Part shown: positions 8,124 through 18,100 of the stretch, piece after piece
How the letters are laid out: every line of letters begins with the position of its first letter
How positions within the stretch are numbered: position 1 is the stretch's first letter
Origin: JACVRN01 sp036403815
GTDB lineage: Bacteria > Acidobacteriota > Blastocatellia > Pyrinomonadales > Pyrinomonadaceae
NCBI GenBank assembly: GCA_036403815.1
Contig: DASWQH010000008.1
Location: forward strand, 1-64,000
Length of the DNA: 64,000 nucleotides
Direction of reading: 5' to 3'
Notes under the pieces: generated by a model
What the model was told of the DNA's origin: nothing
Database searches by the model: none
What the model saw: the letters and a program-made list of their open reading frames with translations, nothing else
Program-made: the position numbers and the translations under genes

Positions 8124-10031
8124 TTGACGGAAGCTGTTCCAATAAGGAAAAGGAAGACTCAGATAACGCATCTGCTGCGTCCGCACTGGAAAACACTCGC
8201 TATAGCTTTTCTGGCGGTCATTGGCGAGAGCGTCACCGACCTACTGGAGCCTTGGCCGTTAAAGATCGTCCTCGATTATGTTCTGAGTTCAAAGCAGATG
8301 CCGGACTGGTTAGCATCTTTAATCAATTCCTTGCTCGGACAGGATAAGCTGGCAATTCTTAACTTCGCTGTAATCGCAATAGGAGCTATCGCTGTCGCAG
8401 GTGCTATCAGCTCATATACGGAAAACTTCCTCACCACGAGCGTCGGTCAGCGAGTCATGCATGATCTCAGGGGAATGCTGTATCACCACATTCAACGCCT
8501 GTCGCTGGCCTATCACGATCAGAAGAGAACAGGCGATTTGATAAGCCGCGTAACGAGCGATATTGACGCGATTCAAAGTCTCATCTCATCGGTGCTGCTC
8601 GGCATGATTGTCAACATCCTCACGCTCATAGGCATGATCGGCGTAATGTTTTATCTCAACTGGAAGTTCACGTTGATTGCGCTCTCAATTGCGCCTCTGC
8701 TCTTTCTGGTCGTCTATAGTTTTACACGGCGAATCAAACAAGCTTCGCGCGCAGTCAGAAAAAAAGAGGGCGCGCTTGTTTCCGTACTCCAGGAAGTTCT
8801 CTCTTCAATCCGTGTCGTCCAGGCGTTCACACGAGAAGACTACGAGCAGCAACGGTTTGAGCAGCAGAGCATGGAGAGCGTCGAGATGGCTCTTCGCGCC
8901 CGGAGCCTCAAAGCGAAACTGCCGCCGATGGTCGAGATCATCGTCGCCATCGGTACTTGTTTGGTAGTCTGGTACGGAGCGCGCCTTGTCATCAGCGGTC
9001 AGCTAAGTGTCGGCGCTCTCGTTGTCTTCTTTCTCTATCTAGGTAAGATGTACAAGCCCATGCGCGAGCTTTCAAAAATGACCGATACCATCTCGAAGGC
9101 AATGGTTGGATTCGAGCGCATACGGGAAGTGCTCGAAACAGACATGATCGTGCGTAACGTACGAGGCGCACGCAATGCTCCCCGGTTTAAGGGGCAAATC
9201 GAGTTCGATCATGTCCGTTTCGGATACGATAAGGATTTGCTTATTCTCAAAGACATTAGTCTTAAGATTGAACCCGGACAGTTGGCCGCAGTTGTTGGCC
9301 CGACCGGGGCTGGCAAGACGACCATCATCAGTCTCATCCCACGCTTTTACGATCCCGTTTCAGGCTATGTCAAGATTGACGGCTCGGATGTACGCAGCTT
9401 CAAGGTTAAATCGCTTCGTCAGCAGATAAGTTTCGTGCTGCAAGAGAGCCTACTCTTTCGCGCGCCCGTCTGGCAAAACATCGCATACGGTAAGCCGGAA
9501 GCCAGCCGAGAAGAGATCATACGCGCCGCCGAGCTTGCCAACGCGCATGAATTCATTGAGAAGATGCCGGAAGGATATAACACGATGATAGGCGAGCGCG
9601 GCGTTACGCTCTCGGGCGGTCAACGCCAACGCATCGCTATCGCGCGCGCAATTATCCGGGACGCTCCGATTCTCATTCTTGATGAGCCTTCATCAGGTCT
9701 AGACGCGGCCTCGGAACAGCTTGTCTTTGACGCCCTCAATCGTTTGATGGAGGGTAAAACCTCAATCGTCATCGCGCACAGGTTGGCGACCATCCGGCGG
9801 GCGGACGTTATCTTCGTTATTAACGACGGCAAGGTTGTGGAGAGCGGAACACACCAAGAGCTAATATCGCGGGGCGGCCTTTATGCCGAGTTTTATGAAA
9901 TACAGTTCCGACGAGAAGAGAAAATAGATATTCTAGAAGAGACGGTCAGCGATTTAGATGCTGCCTATCATTCATGGCGGGGAGCAATAGCTGAAATAAA
10001 TGGCCGCGAGACAAAGATTAAACGAATATGA
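8124..10031 (+). CDS. ABC exporter, fused permease-ATPase, MsbA/BmrA-like
   Basis: A half-transporter of 635 residues expected to work as a homodimer in the inner membrane. An N-terminal six-helix membrane domain (about residues 20-320) precedes an ATPase with Walker A GPTGAGKTT (about 392-400), the Q-loop, signature LSGGQRQR, Walker B ILILDEPSSGLD and H-loop IAHRLATI, all intact. The tail is charged. Substrates of this family are lipids, drugs or peptides; none can be assigned. The start is taken as TTG 8124, 9 nt after GGAGGGAG (8108-8115), which itself overlaps the upstream TTG at 8106. The exported kinase-like paralogue B follows after about 80 bp on the same strand. Confidence 0.9.
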   Translation: MTEAVPIRKRKTQITHLLRPHWKTLAIAFLAVIGESVTDLLEPWPLKIVLDYVLSSKQMPDWLASLINSLLGQDKLAILNFAVIAIGAIAVAGAISSYTENFLTTSVGQRVMHDLRGMLYHHIQRLSLAYHDQKRTGDLISRVTSDIDAIQSLISSVLLGMIVNILTLIGMIGVMFYLNWKFTLIALSIAPLLFLVVYSFTRRIKQASRAVRKKEGALVSVLQEVLSSIRVVQAFTREDYEQQRFEQQSMESVEMALRARSLKAKLPPMVEIIVAIGTCLVVWYGARLVISGQLSVGALVVFFLYLGKMYKPMRELSKMTDTISKAMVGFERIREVLETDMIVRNVRGARNAPRFKGQIEFDHVRFGYDKDLLILKDISLKIEPGQLAAVVGPTGAGKTTIISLIPRFYDPVSGYVKIDGSDVRSFKVKSLRQQISFVLQESLLFRAPVWQNIAYGKPEASREEIIRAAELANAHEFIEKMPEGYNTMIGERGVTLSGGQRQRIAIARAIIRDAPILILDEPSSGLDAASEQLVFDALNRLMEGKTSIVIAHRLATIRRADVIFVINDGKVVESGTHQELISRGGLYAEFYEIQFRREEKIDILEETVSDLDAAYHSWRGAIAEINGRETKIKRI

Positions 10032-10111
10032 AATGCCATACCGGTTACGGAATTGTCTCGTATCAATCAATGACGGAAGCTGTCTAATCTTGAATGAGTA
10101 AAGGAAGATGT

Positions 10112-11305
10112 ATGTACAATCAACGTGGAATCTATACAGCAAGCATACTCGCGCTGGCTTTGCTGACAGGGCTTTTATCTTTTGTGATTACCGCTCAAAA
10201 GAAGTCTAAAGACACAGAACAGCAGCCGACAGGTACACCAGTTTTATGGCGCGACCCCGGTGATGTGTCGAGCCGTAACCTTTTAACTGGCCCCGGCAGC
10301 GAGGGGGTGAAGCCCGACTTATCAAAGATTACTTACATACGGGATGAGCAGACCGGGTATTCCGTGAAATACCATGTGAAAGACGGCGCTGGAAAGACCT
10401 GGGTGGTGAAGGTTGGCAACGAGGCGCGACCAGAGACTGCCGCAGTTCGACTGATATGGGCTGTTGGCTACGTGTCGGAGATTAACTATCTAGTGCCGTG
10501 CCTACACATCCCCGGCGCGGCTAAACCGCGTAAGGATGTGCCGCGCTGCGAGGGCGATGGCTTCGCAGACGCGCGTTTCGAAGCGCGTCCTGATGATGTG
10601 AAAAGGTTAGACATCTGGAGTTGGAAAAACAATCCGTTCGCAGGGACAAAAGAGTTCAAGGGGCTTGTCGTGCTGATGGCTCTTTTGAACAATTGGGATT
10701 TGAAAGACGAGAATAACAAGGTCATCTCGGTCAAAGGTACAGACGGTCAGAACGAACTCCAATACATCATCAGCGATCTTGGCGCGACCTTCGGCAAGAC
10801 GGGCGGCGCGATTACGCACAGCCGCAACGAGCCGGAAAACTACGCTAAGTCGAAGTTCATCAATGGCGTCGAAGGTGGACGTGTGCGCTTCGCCTACAGC
10901 GGCAAAAGCCAGTTTTTGTTTGATAACATTATGGTTGAAGACGCGCGCTGGATCGCGAATCTTCTAGCGCGGCTTACCGACCAGCAGATAGGGGACGCCT
11001 TTCGCGCCGCCGACTTCAAACCGGATGAAGTACAGGTGCTTGCCTCAACGGTGCGAGCGCGCATCAATGAACTCGTGCGCGTGACGGGTGCAACGACCGC
11101 CGCGCCTGCCGCTCCGGCGCAGAGTCCGATGCCGGAGGCCACGCCCCAGCCGACGCCGCAAACGACACCAACGCCAGGGGCGACTCCGACTTCCACGCCT
11201 ACACAAGAGCCGCCGCCAACGGATACGCTTCCTTCTCCAACGCCAGAGGCAACGCCAAGCCCTACAGCGACTCCTATGCCGATGGCTTCACCTTCATCCC
11301 AGTAA
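10112..11305 (+). CDS. Exported kinase-like protein, paralogue B, with Pro/Thr-rich tail
   Basis: A 397-residue paralogue of the protein at 4539-5552. A signal or anchor segment (residues 7-28) precedes the domain with Lys100 (TWVVKVG), Glu108 (PETAAVRLIWAVGY), Asp196/Asn201 in NNWDLKDENN and Asp222 in ISDLGATFGKT. DLKDEN resembles the DLKPEN catalytic loop of Ser/Thr kinases and DLG the metal-binding DFG. From about residue 330 the C-terminus is a low-complexity Pro/Thr/Ala tail absent from paralogue A, likely a spacer or wall-spanning stretch. ATG 10112 follows AAGGAAG at 10101-10107; the ATG at 10094 lacks a close site. It lies about 80 bp downstream of the ABC exporter. Confidence 0.7.
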   Translation: MYNQRGIYTASILALALLTGLLSFVITAQKKSKDTEQQPTGTPVLWRDPGDVSSRNLLTGPGSEGVKPDLSKITYIRDEQTGYSVKYHVKDGAGKTWVVKVGNEARPETAAVRLIWAVGYVSEINYLVPCLHIPGAAKPRKDVPRCEGDGFADARFEARPDDVKRLDIWSWKNNPFAGTKEFKGLVVLMALLNNWDLKDENNKVISVKGTDGQNELQYIISDLGATFGKTGGAITHSRNEPENYAKSKFINGVEGGRVRFAYSGKSQFLFDNIMVEDARWIANLLARLTDQQIGDAFRAADFKPDEVQVLASTVRARINELVRVTGATTAAPAAPAQSPMPEATPQPTPQTTPTPGATPTSTPTQEPPPTDTLPSPTPEATPSPTATPMPMASPSSQ

Positions 11306-11340
11306 GCGCTCAAGCTTGGAATTAAGAGAATAGAGTTGCT

Positions 11341-12558
11341 TTACCACAAAGCGTATAGATTTCCATCATCGCTCCCGAAGTAGATTAATCTGTCGGCGAT
11401 AGCGGGTGAAGAACGCATCCAGCCCGGCGAGACCTTGAGCCTCCACTTTCTCTTTCCCGTCACAGCATCTATGGCATAAAGATAGCCGTCAGCACTCCCG
11501 AAAAAGAGAATGCCTTCGGCCAGGCTCGGCGATGCGACCACAACGCCCCCTGTTTTAATTCTCCACCTCACACTCCCTGTTCCTGCGTTTAATGCATATA
11601 GATGGCCGTCATCGCTTCCTGTGTAAACTATGCCGGTATAAACGGCTGGCGAAGACCTGATTCTATCGGCTGTTGTAAAGCTCCACTTTTGAAGCCCCGT
11701 TTTCGCATCCACTGCATAGAAAGTCCCATCCATGCTCCCAACAAAGACTGTGCCACCGGCAACCGCTGGCGAAGAAAGGATTCTATAGCCTGTTTTGAAT
11801 CTCCATTTCTGCTGACCTGTTGCAATATCTAATGCATACAGATAAGAATCCCAGCTTCCGAAATAAACAGCTCCATCAGTTATTGCGGGCGAGGAAAGAA
11901 TCCAGCTTCCTGCTTTGAACTTCCATAACAGCATTCCGGTCATTGCTTCAACCGCGTAAAGGTAAGTATCCGCGCTTCCGAAATAAACAACTCCATTACT
12001 TACGGCTGGTGAAGAATAGACTCTGTAGCCGGTCTTGAATCTCCACTTCTCACCACCCGTCTTTACATCGACAGCGTAAAGATTGCCGTCGTGGCTTCCG
12101 ACATAAACTATGCCACCGACAACGGAAGGCGAGGAGTACACCACGTCTCCTGTTTTGAACTTCCACTTGAGTTCTCCAATCTGTGCGCCCACCGCATAGA
12201 GATAGCCGTCATCGCCGCCGAAATAAACCACTCCATCGGAAACAGAAGGAGAAGAGAACCATGCTTCTACAATGCGTTCAGTTTTGAATCTCCATTTAAC
12301 TCCGTGCAGCCGACTGACGCTGCCTGTCTGATAAACGCCAGTACGCTGTAGATTCGCGCGAAACATTGAGCCATCGGAATTTGCTTGAGGTATTGGTGAT
12401 TCTGGCTGGGATTTAATCGGCAGTATATTGGCTTGAGATGACTTTCCGTGAGGTACGTCAGCAACCTTAACAGGCACCTTAATTCCCGAGGGAGCTAAAT
12501 ACGTAAGAAGGAACATTAAACTTAAAAGTAAAGCATTTATGAAAAAAGTCATTTTCAT
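11341..12558 (-). CDS. Exported PQQ-type (WD40-like) beta-propeller protein
   Basis: A 405-residue protein with an N-terminal hydrophobic signal (FFINALLLSLMFLLTYLAP) and about eight tandem repeats of roughly 40 residues. Each repeat contains SSPSVSDGVVYFGGDDGYLYA and a KTG-x-KWRFKTG strand. This is the PQQ-binding-like propeller repeat also seen in BamB-type scaffold proteins. The residues needed for quinoprotein dehydrogenase chemistry are not evident, so a binding or scaffold role outside the cytoplasm is more likely than an enzyme. It converges on the kinase-like gene with 35 bp between stops. No strong ribosome site precedes ATG 12558. Confidence 0.85.
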   Translation of the reverse strand: MKMTFFINALLLSLMFLLTYLAPSGIKVPVKVADVPHGKSSQANILPIKSQPESPIPQANSDGSMFRANLQRTGVYQTGSVSRLHGVKWRFKTERIVEAWFSSPSVSDGVVYFGGDDGYLYAVGAQIGELKWKFKTGDVVYSSPSVVGGIVYVGSHDGNLYAVDVKTGGEKWRFKTGYRVYSSPAVSNGVVYFGSADTYLYAVEAMTGMLLWKFKAGSWILSSPAITDGAVYFGSWDSYLYALDIATGQQKWRFKTGYRILSSPAVAGGTVFVGSMDGTFYAVDAKTGLQKWSFTTADRIRSSPAVYTGIVYTGSDDGHLYALNAGTGSVRWRIKTGGVVVASPSLAEGILFFGSADGYLYAIDAVTGKRKWRLKVSPGWMRSSPAIADRLIYFGSDDGNLYALW

Positions 12559-12897
12559 CGGTTCTTACCCGCTGAATCAGATATTTTAAGGTATTTCTAT
12601 AGAGTCAGGAATGGGAGCATACTTCCTCGAAAGTAAAGCCGCGAATAAATGCGCATTTGCCCTCTTCTCTGAAAAGGAAAGAGTTACAGTATGATTATTA
12701 AAAGTAAATTGTCGGGGGAGTTGCTGGTCTATAAGGAGACTACAATTTAGAATATAGCAGCGGGCAGCTTACTCAGCCAGAACTTCACCAAGGCATTCGG
12801 CGTCTAATACCGCAACGCTGGGGCGCAGGTTTCGCCGTTTGTTCTCATTGTAGTAAGCCTAATTGCTACAGGCAAATTTATGAGAGAGTCAATCAAT

Positions 12898-12999
12898 TGT
12901 CTACCTAAACATTTACGGGCAGCTAAGAAGCTACCCGTAACTTGTTAATTTAATTAATGAGCCGAGCAGGACTCGAACCTGCGACCCACTGGTTAAAAG
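12898..12999. repeat. Left attachment site: tRNA-Lys 3' fragment plus flanking hairpin
   Basis: Positions 12953-12999 match 25626-25672 exactly (47 bp), covering the 3' part of tRNA-Lys from the anticodon loop to the discriminator base. The 55 bp to the left also match the equivalent flank, with divergence, including TGTCTACCTAAA at the same distance and a hairpin (12913-12940). After 12999 the tRNA sequence is lost, so this is not a functional tRNA. The arrangement is that of an att site left by integration into the tRNA 3' end. A further GTCTACC motif lies at about 13116. The rest of the 12559-13232 gap shows no gene. Confidence 0.85.
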
Positions 13000-13232
13000 A
13001 ACATTGCAATTATCTTCACTGAGAAAAATCAGTTGAATAGAATCGAACATCCGCGATTTAGTTCAGCTATTTTGATGCTTCATGCATTACTGAGTTAACT
13101 ACAAACAAGATATTTGTCTACCAGTTATCTATTTGTATTTAGGTTTTGGAAAAGACTGCCATTCTTTCCCAGATCAGCTCCATTTATTTGAGATTATGAA
13201 GGCTGGTGAGAGCTGTTATTCCCCGAGAAGCA

Positions 13233-13991
13233 CTACTTAGTGCCGATTACTTCCAGGTTCAGATTCCATGCCGAGTAATGCCAGGGGCTGGACTGGTCGG
13301 AGATGAGTTTCTGATAGATGTTACGGTACTTTTCGCCGCTTTTCTGTGTTTCCGTATAAGACCAGAACTCCCTACCAATAAGGTAGTCTTCTCCCATCTC
13401 CTGCCAAGAATTGAATGACTGCTGGATGCTCCTGGCAGCGGGCATTATCTTGGCCCACGCTTCGTCCTCTGTGATGTAGCCGGCTATGTAGGCCCAGCGG
13501 CAGAGGTTTATGTAGCGGCAGTAATCCCATGCCAGTATGCTCTTTGACCCCAGACTGCGGTAGTATCTCCTGACAACTTCGATTTGGCGGTAAATGTCAA
13601 GGTCATCTTGGTATCTGGCAAGAGTCGTCTTGTACTGTTGTTCATCAAGGTCGGCAATCTGAGCGCCCATCCGCTCAAATTCCGCCCTGTGGCCACCTTG
13701 GTCAATCCAGTCCAGAGTACGCACAAGGTCGCTTCTGTTGCGTATGCCCCATGTGCGGTCGAGCAATCTTCTGTAGCCTTGTATGTACTCTTCGCTCCTC
13801 TCTCTACTGATGATTACGTGCGGCTCGTTGTTACCTTCGGCCAGTATCGCCGAGGCGGCCAAAGCCCATATCTTCTGCTCCTTGGAGAGGAATTGTACGC
13901 CCTCCGTGTTAATCGGAATCTTTTCGAAGAAGGAGCATGAGGTCGAGATTGATAGTGAAATAAGCGCCAGGCAGAGAAATATCTTCTTCAT
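13233..13991 (-). CDS. DUF1266 domain protein with export signal
   Basis: A 252-residue protein. The N-terminus MKKIFLCLALISLSISTSC is a signal peptide with a Cys at 19 that could be lipidated, though the lipobox is imperfect. The body has the DUF1266 (YbeR/YbeU-type) hallmarks: LLDRTWGIRNRSDLVRTLDWI, DQGGHRAEFERMG, ILAWDYCRYINLCRWAYIAG and the C-terminal MPAARSIQQSFNSWQEMGEDY block. No biochemical function is established for this domain. It lies at the left end of the tRNA-Lys island, just inside the att site, so it is likely cargo acquired with the RHS gene. Whether it works with the RHS protein is unknown. Confidence 0.8.
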   Translation of the reverse strand: MKKIFLCLALISLSISTSCSFFEKIPINTEGVQFLSKEQKIWALAASAILAEGNNEPHVIISRERSEEYIQGYRRLLDRTWGIRNRSDLVRTLDWIDQGGHRAEFERMGAQIADLDEQQYKTTLARYQDDLDIYRQIEVVRRYYRSLGSKSILAWDYCRYINLCRWAYIAGYITEDEAWAKIMPAARSIQQSFNSWQEMGEDYLIGREFWSYTETQKSGEKYRNIYQKLISDQSSPWHYSAWNLNLEVIGTK

Positions 13992-14198
13992 TTAATTCAA
14001 CTGGGATTAAGAATGATGATGATAGCAGTCTTTGTGAGATGACCGTGGGGCGGCCAAGAAAAAGATTAGCATGCTCCTTCAGGCATTGTCTATCATTTGG
14101 TTGCCTGAATCTTTGTGCTTCCGATATTATCGAATGAGTTGGGGTTCTTAATAATTATCGGAACTGTTAAGCTCTTAGATTAGAGAGGCACGTCTGCT

Positions 14199-14657
14199 AT
14201 GAACAAGAAGCAGCAGGACTTTATAAAAATTGGCTTTGTTTATGCTGTCATTCTTCTGGTGTTCGCAGGCATTGTATCGGATGAGTGGCGCAGCGACGGC
14301 CTCTTCAACACGCTCGGTATTTATCCTTACGGGTTAGGGATTATATTCTGGCCCCTCTTGGGCTATTTGTTTCCCCGCATAGAATCCTTGTTCGACAAAT
14401 ATCTGCTTGTGAGCGCGATTGCACTCTATGATTTCAGTGCGGTTTATAAGTTTATGAGTTCTGATGCGGAGGAGATGGCCTTTTTTGAGCGGGTTTGGAG
14501 AATGAATAAATTGGGCATCTTGGTTCTTGCCGCTTTTTATTTAGGAGGGCAGCTATTTATGGTGAGAGTTATCTTGGCTCGACCGGGATTTGGATGTCGC
14601 CTGCACGACAAATGTTCTCTCACTGCGAGCTGTTTCTGCGACCGTAAGGAAACATAA
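14199..14657 (+). CDS. Small integral membrane protein, unknown
   Basis: A 152-residue protein not matching a family I know. It has about four hydrophobic segments (residues about 12-28, 42-62, 65-85 and 105-122) and Lys/Arg-rich ends. The last 25 residues (ARPGFGCRLHDKCSLTASCFC...) change to a Cys-rich composition unlike the rest, which may indicate a frameshift or a read into non-coding sequence. It sits in the island, divergent from the DUF1266 gene and convergent with the DUF3592 gene. Start ATG 14199, preceded by a weak GAGAGG. Confidence 0.5.
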   Translation: MNKKQQDFIKIGFVYAVILLVFAGIVSDEWRSDGLFNTLGIYPYGLGIIFWPLLGYLFPRIESLFDKYLLVSAIALYDFSAVYKFMSSDAEEMAFFERVWRMNKLGILVLAAFYLGGQLFMVRVILARPGFGCRLHDKCSLTASCFCDRKET

Positions 14658-14691
14658 GGTGGCAAGCGCGCAAGCCACGCGCATACGTCAT

Positions 14692-15183
14692 TCACTTTCG
14701 TTGATAATAACTATCTGGGGCCTTCATGATCCTCCTGATTATTAATGACAGAATGAAGAAAGTTGGTATGGCACCAATAAATGCGGTGCCGCTCAATGAT
14801 GAAGAGAATTTACCGTCGGGGTCGCCCAGACAAGAAACTTCAGGATTGTCTGGGTCATAAAATATTGTGACCTTCTGGCCCGTATGTAAACTGCCAATAT
14901 CTGCTTTGATGTTTCCGGCAAATCCTCCTCCGCTATAAGTATTTTCTCCCACCTTGTAATTGTACAGGACGGCATTATGGTTCTTGAAGTCTAGCTCATA
15001 AATCACCCCTTCAGCTTGTACACCCTGATATGTCAGGCGGTAAAACTCATAGACTCCGAGGAGGTGTGCTCCTATCAGTCCCAAGATAATAGTAGCTGCG
15101 AGCCACAGGACGAAATATGTAAAGTCCCTCTTAGGATTCGCTGCCGCCACATCTGGCAGGTTTAACGGCATCCGGTATAACAC
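14692..15183 (-). CDS. DUF3592 membrane protein
   Basis: A 163-residue protein with two membrane helices (about 20-45 and 130-152) flanking an extracytoplasmic beta domain. DUF3592 features are YQGVQAEGVIYELDFKNHN, VLYNYKVGENTYSG and GQKVTIFYDPDNPEVSCLG. Function of the family is unknown. Its start overlaps the last 22 bp of the RHS gene, so translation is probably coupled. A small membrane protein immediately after an RHS gene is in the position expected for an immunity or accessory protein, but the domain is not an established immunity family. Confidence 0.8.
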   Translation of the reverse strand: MLYRMPLNLPDVAAANPKRDFTYFVLWLAATIILGLIGAHLLGVYEFYRLTYQGVQAEGVIYELDFKNHNAVLYNYKVGENTYSGGGFAGNIKADIGSLHTGQKVTIFYDPDNPEVSCLGDPDGKFSSSLSGTAFIGAIPTFFILSLIIRRIMKAPDSYYQRK

Positions 15184-18100
15184 CCTCCATAAAGCTTACT
15201 AATGTCTGCCGCGAGGTTAGAGCCTAGCCCCTGCAATGTACCTATGCTATCAGGCGGCGTGGTAGTTTTGAAGTGTGCGAAGCCCAGGGAAGCGCCGAGC
15301 CCTGTTTTGGGAGAGGCCTGGAAGGCCCAAATTGTTTGACCGCTATTGTTTTGACCCAAATCAAATTCGAAGGAGACAGAGCCGAGGCCGACCAAATATG
15401 TATCGAAGTCGCCGTGGAGGTCGTCCCAGTTATCGGCATTCGACAGAACCCCGCTGAGGCCTATACCTGCGCCGCCGCCGAAGGCATAGCCCTTGCCGTC
15501 GGAACTGGGCGTGTTCGGCCAAGGCATTACCATTTGTTTGGGGCCGGCGCAGTCTGTGGATTTCGGTTGCGGGTAGAAATATCCGTAACTGCTCGCCGTG
15601 CCGAGTGTACCGTCAGCCGTATTATACCCGTAAAGGGTGCCGCCGGACCCGCCGCCGCCGTAATAAGTTCCGCCCCAAGCTGAACCTCCCACAGAAACCC
15701 CTATGATTTTTGTCCCATCAGGGTCACTCCATTTGATGGGATTATTCGCGGCGTAGGCGTAGTGGTTAACGCCGCCGCCGAAGCCTATGGGGTCCTGGCT
15801 GATAAATCGCTGAAGTCTAGGCGAGTAGTACCTGGCCCTGTAATAATAGAGGCCCGTAGCGTCATTCTCCCTGCCGGTGTATTGCTGAGCGTTAGTGCTC
15901 GGAGCGCCGCTGTAGGTCGTCGTGCCGAAGGGGTCATAAGTATATTCGCTCTCGAACGCGCCGGCAGCATCCGTAGACGCGAGCGTGCTTCCTTGCCCGT
16001 CCAATAGCAGGCCGTGCGTCCCGCCTAGGTCCGTGCGGGTGAAGACCTCATCAACACCGCCGCTGAGCAGATTTACGGAAGCGCCGCCCGCCTGCTCCTG
16101 CACCATGTTCAGGCCGTCATATAAGTAGCTAGCCGTCGATCCGTTGATGGCTTTGCTGGAGCGTCTGCCTAGCGCGTCATACTGGAAGCCGGCGCTCACG
16201 CCCGGCCCCGTGATAGAGACTAGCCTATCACGCGCGTCCCACGTGTAGCTGTTCGTGCCGTCGCTCGTGAGATTACCGTTCAGGTCGTAGGTTAGCGTCT
16301 GGCCTGAGAACGAAGTCTGCTGGTTGGCGGCATTATAAACCGCTGCGCTGAGAGATTGTGGCAGAATCGAGCGGGCGAAACTGCCTCCGACTTTCGTGCG
16401 CCGTCCGAGCTGGTCATATTCGTATGTAAGACTGCCTAAAACTGTGGCATCCTTCTTATACGTGAGACTCGTTAGCTGCGAGCCGGCGTCATAGCCGTAC
16501 TCGGTGGTCACGCCATTGGGCAGCGTCATGGACTCGCGTCGGCCCGCCGCGTCATAAGCTATCGTGACGGTGGCCGCCCCCTGCGTAATCCCTGTCAGGC
16601 GATTAGCATTGTCATACGTGTAGTTGACGGTCGGCTGGCCTGCCACCGTCATAGTCGCACGCCGCCCGACTGCGTCATACGTGTAGCTGACAGTCCCCTG
16701 CGGCGTTGTTTCGGACGTGAGCCTGTCTAGGTTGTCATACCCGTAGGTGATTGTCCCTGATATCGAATCCACAATCTGGGTCAACCTGTTCGCCGCATCA
16801 TACGTGTAACTGGTGGTTGATTGATCAGCGTAAGTAATCTGCTTGAGGCGATTGAGCGCGTCGTAGGTGATAGTCGTGACCTGTCCTTTGCGATCAGTCA
16901 CCTGACGCATGTTTCCGTTGGCGTCGTAAAGGTAAGCGGAATCCCGCATTAGCGGGTCGCGCCGCGTCTCGACCCTGTTCATGTTGTTATAGACGTAACT
17001 GGTTATGTTGTTGCGAGCGTCTTTAATGCTCTCAAGGTAGCCGTTGGCGTTGTAAGCGGAAATGGTTGCGCCTTGCAGCGGGTCTACAGTCCGCGTTAAC
17101 TGGTTGAGGTTGTCGTACTCGAAGCGCAGGGTTTGTCCTACCGGATTGGTTAGGCTAACTATTCGCCCGCCCCCGTCAACGAAGCGCTTCAGGGCGCGCC
17201 CAAGAGGGTCTCTTACCTCGACCACATCTCCAGCCTCATAAATCAACCGGGAGGTATTAGTCATGGCGTCGGTCGCGGTCTCTAGCTGCCCCGCCGCATT
17301 GTAGGTATAAGTGGCCTGTTGATTGAGCGCGTTGGTGACGCTAGTCAAATTGCCTTTACTGTCGTATGCGTATGAGGTCGTGTGGTTAAGCGGGTCTGTG
17401 ATGCTCGACAGCCTGTTAAAGCCGGGCTCATACGTCATGGAGACGGTATTGGCTTCGGCGGTCTCAGCCATTCTGGTAATGCTCATCACCTTACCGGCTG
17501 CGTTGTAGGTGAAGGCTGTCTTGCGCCCTAATGGGTCAATGGTCTTCAGTAGAAAATTACTTGTAGCCTGGCGCTCGTAAGTGAAAATCTGCTGTTCGGG
17601 CTTGCCGACGGCGAAAGTTTTCGACACCGGCTGTCCCGCCGAATTGAAGGTTATCCTGCTTGTGTTGCCGCGCGGGTCTGTCAGATCTGTCTGAGTGACT
17701 TGCCCGTTGGCATCCAGCGTGTAAGCGAACTGATAGCTGCTATTGTCAGGACGCGTCTGTTTACTGACCTTCCCGTTGGCGTCGTATTCGTTGGTGAGAA
17801 AAACGATGCCGCTTGGGTCTTTAATGGTGAGCATTAGCGACGAGCCATCATAGCCATACTCGGTGACGCCGCCCTTGGCGTCCGTCACCTTCCACAGGCG
17901 ATTGCTGCCGTCATAAGTGTAGCCGACGGTCCGACCCATATTGTCCGTAATCTGTGTAACCCTGTAGGTGTAATTAGGGTCGGTATCATAAGTGAAGTCA
18001 AGCCAACGGCGGTTCGGCGACGTTACTCTTGTTATGCGCAGGAGTTGATCGCGCGAGATGCTGAGCTTGTTGCCGTAGCGGTCAATGATGGCCTGAAGTT

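Noticed and set aside
12760..12860. Minus-strand fragment reading YYNENKRRNLRPSVAVLDAE, resembling an integrase-core transposase tail
   Set aside because: Only about 28 codons, no conserved catalytic residue visible and the match to YYN-x-x-RPH is loose; too weak to call.
12958..13030. Second tRNA-Lys gene
   Set aside because: Only the 3' 42 bases match; the 5' half (D-arm and acceptor strand) is absent, so it is an att remnant.
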